DNA from: Spirometra erinaceieuropaei
Taxonomy: Eukaryota > Platyhelminthes > Cestoda > Diphyllobothriidea > Diphyllobothriidae
Length of the DNA: 64,000 nucleotides
NCBI GenBank assembly: GCA_902702965.1
Contig: CACRXP010000164.1
Location: 801,698 to 865,697, forward strand
Reading direction: 5' to 3'
The first letter of the stretch is position 1. Each line of letters starts with the position of its first letter. The notes under the pieces were generated by a model, which saw only the letters and a program-made list of their open reading frames with translations, was not told where the DNA came from and did not search any database. Of the stretch, positions 59,335 through 64,000 are shown one piece after another. Position numbers and translations under genes: made by a program.

Positions 59335-60107
59335 TCTGTGCAGATTATTGCATTTATTCTGGGTTTGAAGTGGATTCGCAAATTCTTGACCTCACCTTGG
59401 TATTAAGATTTGTTTTGCAAAAAACTCTGGCACTCCCTGAATTTATGCCAACTCTTTTACCGAACTGAATAGCAAGGATCTACACGATCGTCATTATTTA
59501 AAAGCAGTTAACCGTGCATTTAGGGGTTCACATGAAATCGGATATTGCATAAAGAAGCTGGAGACACGTTCAGACTAAAGGATTCAATAGGGTAATGATC
59601 CGTCACGGAGAAACTAGTTATATTTCTCGGACAAAGTTTGAAAAACAGAAACAAGTGCCTGTTATAGCAAAATTTTGGGAAAGCCCTCTCCGTACAGGTG
59701 CCTTCAAGTGACCCATTTATCTCACTGTTTATGATTAATATTGAAATTATAAATAACGTGAGGTAAACATAAATTCAATGGTTTTGGGGACAAATATTCC
59801 GGATTACCCCAAATTGTCCAATTTATCTAGTGCGCGGTTGGTGATTCATCTTTCACAAAACTTGCAAGTTCTCGCGAATGCGAAGTGAAGAATGGAAGGT
59901 CACCATTTCGCACGATGACCGCCGGCACGGCATTGAATCTCAGGTCATGGAAATCGCGCGTTGGTAAAGGTTACCTACTGACGGCTAAGAAGTCAGCAAT
60001 TACCATCTTAGCCTCACTTATTTGTCGGTGCTCCTGCCTTTACATATATTTGCATATTAATTCTGGCTGGATCGCCGTTGGTAGTCAGGAGTGCAAAGGC
60101 GGACGGC
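59335..60107. other. Spacer
   Basis: No supported gene. The plus frame 59885-60115 ends at the telomeric-type array and shows no domain. Confidence 0.45.
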
Positions 60108-60360
60108 GACCTTAACCCTAGTCCTAACTTTAACCCTAATCCTAACCTTAACCTTAAATGTTAACCCTAACCCTAACCGAAATCGTAAACTTAACCGTAG
60201 CCCTTAGACATCGCCGTAACCGAAAAACCTAACTGTCATGCCGAAACCTAATAATTCGCTCAAACCCTAACCGTAATCCGATAACATAAGCCTAAAGGCA
60301 TAGGCCTAAGCCGAAAATCGGAAACCCCTAACCGGTGCCCTAATCCTAACCTCGAACGTA
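60108..60360 (+). repeat. Interstitial telomeric-type array (CCCTAA), degenerate, about 250 bp
   Basis: It opens with TTAACCCTAGTCCTAAC and contains the cleanest run TTAACCCTAACCCTAACC near 60160. The units then decay into variants such as CCTAACTG, CCGTAACC and AAGCCTAAAGGCATAGG. The orientation is constant (CCCTAA on the plus strand). It looks like an old internal array that has accumulated substitutions, not a chromosome end, since 3.6 kb of unrelated sequence follows. Confidence 0.85.
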
Positions 60361-60378
60361 AAACAGAAGCCAAATAAG

Positions 60379-60470
60379 TCAGATGTGATTATGGAGCCCG
60401 ACAAAAGATTTCCCAGTAAACAAACCCCAGTCACCTGTAATACGGGTCCTGGCTGCCAACTGCGATCTAG
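60379..60470 (+). mobile_element. Partial copy of the telomeric-repeat inverted-repeat element (one end)
   Basis: TCAGATGTGATTATGGAGCC, then GTAAACAAACCCCAGTCACC, follows the right end of the 25916 element read inward (TCAGATGTGATTATGTAA, GTAAACAAACCACAGTCACA). It begins only 18 nt after the CCCTAA array. The other end was not found. Confidence 0.6.
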
Positions 60471-61343
60471 CCCTAATTTTTGTGTGTAAAATCAAGTTCC
60501 GAGCTAAAATATTCATTATCGTGAGGAGTAGTATATGGGTATTTTATCTACGCCAGAATGCGCGTTTCCCCGGCCACATGCAAAATAGCACTCGCCGAAT
60601 AATGACTGCTTATACAATAGGAATTTTTCACTATTTTCGATATTCTTGCATTCCAAAATATTGTGGTAGAAAATATGCCCAAAATATCTGTTATAATGCT
60701 GATTTCGTAGAAACTATGTGTTCTTTATCTGTTTTGCCGGAGGAATGGGGATATTTCGTACTGTAATCATAATAATTTTGAGAAGCATAAAGCTTCGGCT
60801 CAGATAATATCGCATTCAAAGTTCTTTCAATGAGTTTAATGATGTAAGAAACGTGCACCATCTCCGTAGCATATGGAACTCTCCTAAAATTAAAAAGGAA
60901 AGAACGATTATCCTTAAATGGAAAGTTGGAAGCATATATTGTAGAAGCAACAAAGTCAAATGCGAGGAGAATACGACTTAAAAATTATACAGGAGTTACA
61001 AATTATTAAAAACTGGAAAATGCACATTTTCGAGTAAGAAAGTTGAATTAAACTTAGTGAAAAAAATGATTCGTGCAAGCTAATATTTATTGTGCGTGAT
61101 ATCTATAAAACCTGTTTGTTTCCTCTCGCTCAGGCTTATTCAGAAAAACAGCGTTTCAAGTAATTTGCGCATTCTTCTTATGACCACAACTTCGGTTATA
61201 CAGGAATTGGAAATAAATTCGAGACGTAGCCACCAAAGTGCAATTTCCAATCGCGCCCGAAAGCATTCTAAACGTAAAGCTAGCAAACGAACATTCAAGG
61301 AAATCGTTCGTAGTAGGTCCACGTTTAACAATATTCTCGATAG
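60471..61343. other. AT-rich spacer
   Basis: No recognisable gene. A plus frame 61090-61545 runs from spacer into the ribozyme repeat and is a composite shadow. Confidence 0.45.
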
Positions 61344-61646
61344 TATGGTATTACCAACAAAGACAAGGGAAACTAGAATGGCCATTTCTGGCTTATTTGC
61401 CGTCGTCAGCCAGTCATACTCAACCCCGAAATGTGGAACACCCGAGGCTGGAAATCCCGACCTGTTGGTTAGAAGTCCATGCCTCTATCCACCGGGCCAC
61501 GAGCCCGTTGCCTTGTCGGTTTCGATCGGGAATATACAATGGTAGGGGGCGCTCACCGATAGATCTTACGGGAATTACTTGTTTCGTTGTGCCTTACAGG
61601 CTGTCACTCGAGCCCAACCAGCAGTCCCACAGCGGTTCATGAGCGC
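61344..61646 (-). mobile_element. Ribozyme repeat, minus-strand arm of a large inverted pair
   Basis: On the plus strand it runs from the tail (TATGGTATTACCAAC) through ribozyme, tRNA-Arg-like head and leader to CAGCGGTTCATGAGC. Positions 61344-61597 pair with 61647-61900, giving arms of about 254 bp around a 49-bp spacer. The head carries typical internal Pol III promoter text. Confidence 0.85.
61371..61415 (-). ncRNA. Hammerhead ribozyme motif (type I), intact core
   Basis: Minus strand: GACTGG, CTGACGA, CGGCAAATAAGCCA, GAAA, TGGCCATT, CTAGTT. The stem I 3' strand differs at two positions from the consensus, but both changes give G-U pairs with GACTGG, so all six pairs remain. Stem II shortens to GGC/GCC-type pairing. 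Confidence 0.8.
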
Positions 61647-62020
61647 GTAAGGCACAACGGGAGGATTCAGTTCCGTAAGATAGATCGGTGAACGCCCCAT
61701 ATCATTGCACATTCCCGATCGAAACCGACAGGCAACGGGCTCGTGGCACAGTGGTTAGAGACGTTGTCTTCTAACTAACAGGTCGCGAGTTCGAGCTTCG
61801 GGCGTTACACACTTCAGGGTGGGGTATGATTGGCTGACGACGGCTAATAAGCCAGAAATGGTCATTCCAGTCTCTCTTGTCTTTTTCGGTAATAGCATAC
61901 TGCCTATATCATGCGCCGCTGTGCGGTTGCTGGTTAGGCTCAAGAGAGGGCCCTTAAGGCTCAACGGAACGAGTGAGTTCCGTAAGAACGATCGGTGAGC
62001 GCCCCTCTACCATAATATTC
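61647..62020 (+). mobile_element. Ribozyme repeat, plus-strand arm, one full unit plus ~65 bp direct repeat
   Basis: It starts at GTAAGGCACAACGGG and ends with TAAGGCTCAACGGAACGAG to CGCCCCTCTACCAT. The same leader segment occurs at both ends (61648 and 61955), 307 bp apart. A box TGGCACAGTGG lies at 61744-61754, B-box region GAGTTCGAGCTT at 61787-61798, and the anticodon-loop position reads CTTCTAA (TCT at 61770-61772, tRNA-Arg-like). The tail has T5 after GTC (near 61880). The permutation point differs from that of the 38772 copy. Confidence 0.9.
61828..61872 (+). ncRNA. Hammerhead ribozyme motif (type I), best-preserved plus-strand copy
   Basis: Stem I GATTGG (61828-61833) pairs with CCAGTC (61867-61872), five Watson-Crick pairs plus a U-G. 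CUGACGA (61834-61840) fits CUGANGA. Stem II is GGCT-AATA-AGCC. GAAA lies at 61855-61858, stem III AUGG/UCAU is nearly palindromic, and the predicted cut follows AUU (61864-61866). It lies 30 nt downstream of the B box on the same strand. The pair next to the core in stem II is C opposite A rather than the canonical G-C. Confidence 0.85.
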
Positions 62021-62198
62021 TAGGCTCTGCAGAGCAACACGTTGATTTCGGATGCACGTTTGGACATTTGTTTCCTCTTTTCAAGGATTTCGGCTGTCTA
62101 CTATCCGAAGAAATATTCGGTTTTTGTTGATTTACAATTCATAGGTATTTTGGCAGATTTTGAATAATTCATATTGACCTAACTGTGAAAAACTCGGC

Positions 62199-62277
62199 GC
62201 CTCGGTGGGATTCGAACCCACGCAGCAAGGAGAAGGCTTTAGTACAGCCAACTCTCTAACCACATGAGCTACGAGGC
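62199..62277 (-). tRNA. tRNA-like sequence (pseudogene/SINE head), left arm
   Basis: It mirrors the right-arm copy: 6-bp acceptor stem, D arm, anticodon arm GGCT/AGCC around GTACTAA, long variable region, and T arm GTGGGTTCGAACCCAC-type. The anticodon position reads ACT, which is not a standard tRNA species, so this is a tRNA-derived head rather than a functional gene. Confidence 0.6.
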
Positions 62278-62412
62278 CCCGCCGGACGACTCGAGTTTAA
62301 TCACATTTGGGTCAAGTTTACCCGCCCAACCTACTGCAACGTCTGGAATCCACCAAATCTGATACAGTAAGTTGACTGCCCAAATGTGATTAAACTCGAG
62401 TCGTCCGGCGGG

Positions 62413-62491
62413 GCCTCGTAGCTCAAGTGGTTAGAGCGTTGGCTGTACTAAACCTTTCTCCTTACTGCGTGGGTTCGAATCCCACCGAGGC
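62413..62491 (+). tRNA. tRNA-like sequence (pseudogene/SINE head), right arm
   Basis: Acceptor GCCTCG/CGAGGC, D arm GCTC/GAGC, A box TAGCTCAAGTGG (62419-62430), T arm GTGGG/CCCAC with B box GGGTTCGAATCCC. The anticodon arm in this arm has lost a G (CTAAACC instead of CTAAAGCC), weakening the stem. A 12-nt variable region recalls class II tRNAs. No CCA or terminator T-run follows directly. Confidence 0.65.
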
Positions 62492-62526
62492 GCCGAGTTT
62501 TTCACAGTTGGGTCAATATGAATGAT

Positions 62527-64000
62527 TTACAATTTTTTTTAACAGCAGTACTAATCTCAGGCTTTGTGTATTACTCCAGCTTTACCGAATCGACTGCAAT
62601 TTGCGCTTAAAGAGAAATAAGGGTGCTTTCTAGTAGTTTACATTTCGCCCTGTTTATCTCTCCTCCACGAAAAAATGTTGTAGCCAGACGACCTGCCGGC
62701 CTACTCTCGGTGAATGCTCACATCTTACAAGCAGGAAATACGCCCAAACACGACAGTCTGCCTTGTCATGAATTACAATGGGAAGGAGACTGCATCAAGC
62801 ACCGACCGCATAACTTGCGCACTTTCCATTGGACGATTCGCTTGGCTTCCCTCAATTATAATTTGTTCCGATAGCTGTAAATCGGATTCGATTCCCTCGC
62901 GGTCATATTACCACTTTTAGTGGTATGCTAAATCCTAGAGATCCCCTTCTTTCCTCAGGTGTGAATTGGTACAAAAGTAATTTAAATACATAGATAGACA
63001 CTGAGATATAGGATAAGGTTTACCAGTATTCGTAGTTCGTTTGCTCTAAGACCGTGCGTGTCATCTGCTCGGAACATGGTGCGTCACAGCGGGCTCTAAG
63101 AAAGTAAAGCCGACCTCTTACATCTACGCGCAGAGGCTTCCTGAAACTTTTTATAACTAAACCAGGAGACTGTAATAATCGTTCCTGACTTGTCCGTCGT
63201 CATTAGCCAGCTATAGTCAAGCCCAATTGTTTGTCTCCAAATCTAAACCTGGGTCAAGGTCACGGAGTCGGGAGGACAGCGGCGATCTTGAGCCCCGATC
63301 AGTAACCGCCAACACTAGTAAATCTCTAAGTAATTCAAATCCTGAGGTAGACCGTTAAGCGTTCAGCGAGTTAAACCTGAGACAGTTCGAGAAATGGTCT
63401 GTAAAACGTGAAGTACAACCATGTTCTCTACGCACACAGGAGACTAAACAACACGTGGCCCGTCCTACCCATTCCTTTTGCATTGACACTGGAGCTGCCG
63501 AAACTAGACACAGATGAGACAACTCCTCCCCAGTTACGTCACAGGACGACAAAAATAGGCAAACGCGTCCGGCAAACTCCCGAGCTGAGCCTGTGACGGC
63601 AGCGAGAAGCGACCTCAACAGTCGCAGGAAACAAGTCCACCTGACTATGTGAAATCTCAACCTCAGGTGGGGTGATAAACATGTTACCGACCTAACAGAT
63701 GCGGCCGCGGTCTGAGCTTTTGCAGTAAGAAATTCGACCGTTGTCTGAACCTGACGTGCTGATACCTCCTCGACTTCGGAGAGGCTGGCCCGTGTGGGTT
63801 TTCTGCATACTTGGCAATATTAAAGTCATCTTCGTATGTTTAACGGGGACCAGGCCAGACAGCATAGGATCTCAGGGCGTGTTTAAGAACTTACAAGTCA
63901 ATCTTTTCAGTAAGTTTGAATGAATAGATCTGATAGCCCGTATAAACCACGTTTGAACCGATGACAAGTACTCTAAAAAACATACTCGAGCTCCATGTCT
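62527..64000. other. Spacer; possible retroelement relic near 63.4 kb
   Basis: 63350-63680 is GC-rich and open on both strands; one plus-frame segment reads HSFCIDTGAAETRH, see rejected items. A faint ribozyme-repeat fragment lies at 63168-63232. The rest is unassigned. Confidence 0.4.
63168..63232 (-). mobile_element. Ribozyme repeat, faint fragment
   Basis: GGAGACTGTAATAATCG, TTCCTGACTTGTCCGTCGTC and ATTAGCCAGCTATAGTCAAG keep the order of the tail-to-ribozyme segment, with many changes. The hammerhead core is destroyed. Confidence 0.4.

Larger units (their letters stand above)
62164..62526. repeat. Near-perfect inverted repeat, 148-bp arms, 67-bp spacer, a tRNA-like sequence in each arm
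   Basis: 62164-62311 and 62379-62526 are reverse complements with few differences. The spacer (TCAAGTTTACCCGCCCAACC to GTAAGTTGACTG) is shared with the single-arm copy near 42000. The two tRNA-like sequences are transcribed outward. No ribozyme core was found in this family. Confidence 0.9.

Noticed and set aside
63408..63560. CIDTGA peptide recalling a retroviral-type aspartic protease
   Set aside because: Only DTGA matches. The expected hydrophobic flap region and second motif are absent, and a stop follows within a few codons.
1..64000. CRISPR arrays, bacterial operons, ribosomal RNA genes
   Set aside because: None seen. No regularly spaced short repeats, no Shine-Dalgarno-spaced gene runs, and no rRNA-like conserved blocks.

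Overview
This is a window of a repeat-rich eukaryotic genome, roughly 40% GC, with no bacterial gene organisation. No open frame in it is longer than about 165 codons. The mix of repeats points to a flatworm: Penelope-like element (PLE) fragments with GIY-YIG endonuclease motifs, a decayed Merlin transposase, Tc1/mariner-type foldback MITEs, and a tRNA-headed short repeat that carries a hammerhead ribozyme (comparable to the Schistosoma Sm-alpha family). I think a tapeworm is most likely, possibly of the diphyllobothriid type, but that is inferred from repeat character and was not checked by alignment.

Layout. 0-10 kb: the 3' end of a PLE at the left edge, a deleted tRNA-headed repeat near 1.9 kb, a degenerate ~60-bp tandem repeat at 7.35 kb, and otherwise AT-rich spacer. 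9.5-13 kb: one candidate exon, a ~960-bp MITE, a GC-richer candidate exon (11.5-12.0 kb), and a ribozyme repeat. 13-26.4 kb: spacer with a perfect 15-bp hairpin, a possible secreted-protein ORF (minus, 18.9-19.4 kb), a PLE GIY-YIG pseudogene (20.8-21.1 kb), a ribozyme repeat (24.4 kb), an intact Cys-rich 115-codon ORF behind a TATA box (25.3-25.7 kb), and an inverted-repeat element carrying telomeric TTAGGG repeats. 26-35 kb: spacer with several dispersed-repeat copies. 35-39.2 kb: a cluster of three foldback MITEs, one with a ribozyme repeat nested inside it and a clean target duplication. 39-55 kb: a candidate terminal exon with a polyadenylation signal (40.6-40.9 kb), another MITE, a third PLE fragment, and long AT-rich spacers. 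55-64 kb: a candidate internal exon, the Merlin pseudogene, a degenerate CCCTAA array, and a 1.2-kb cluster of two large tRNA-containing inverted repeats.

The most interesting system is the ~307-310-bp repeat with a tRNA-Arg-like Pol III head and, on the same strand about 30 nt downstream, a type I hammerhead (stem I, CUGANGA, stem II, GAAA, palindromic stem III, AUU cleavage site). Six copies keep most of this fold. Copies start and end at different points of the same circular consensus, and two carry terminal direct repeats one unit length apart. This is what a tandem or circular (retrozyme-like) intermediate would leave. PLE remnants, the retroelement class known to be associated with hammerheads, lie in the same window. 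Protein-coding calls are tentative because introns, transcripts and homologues cannot be tested here.
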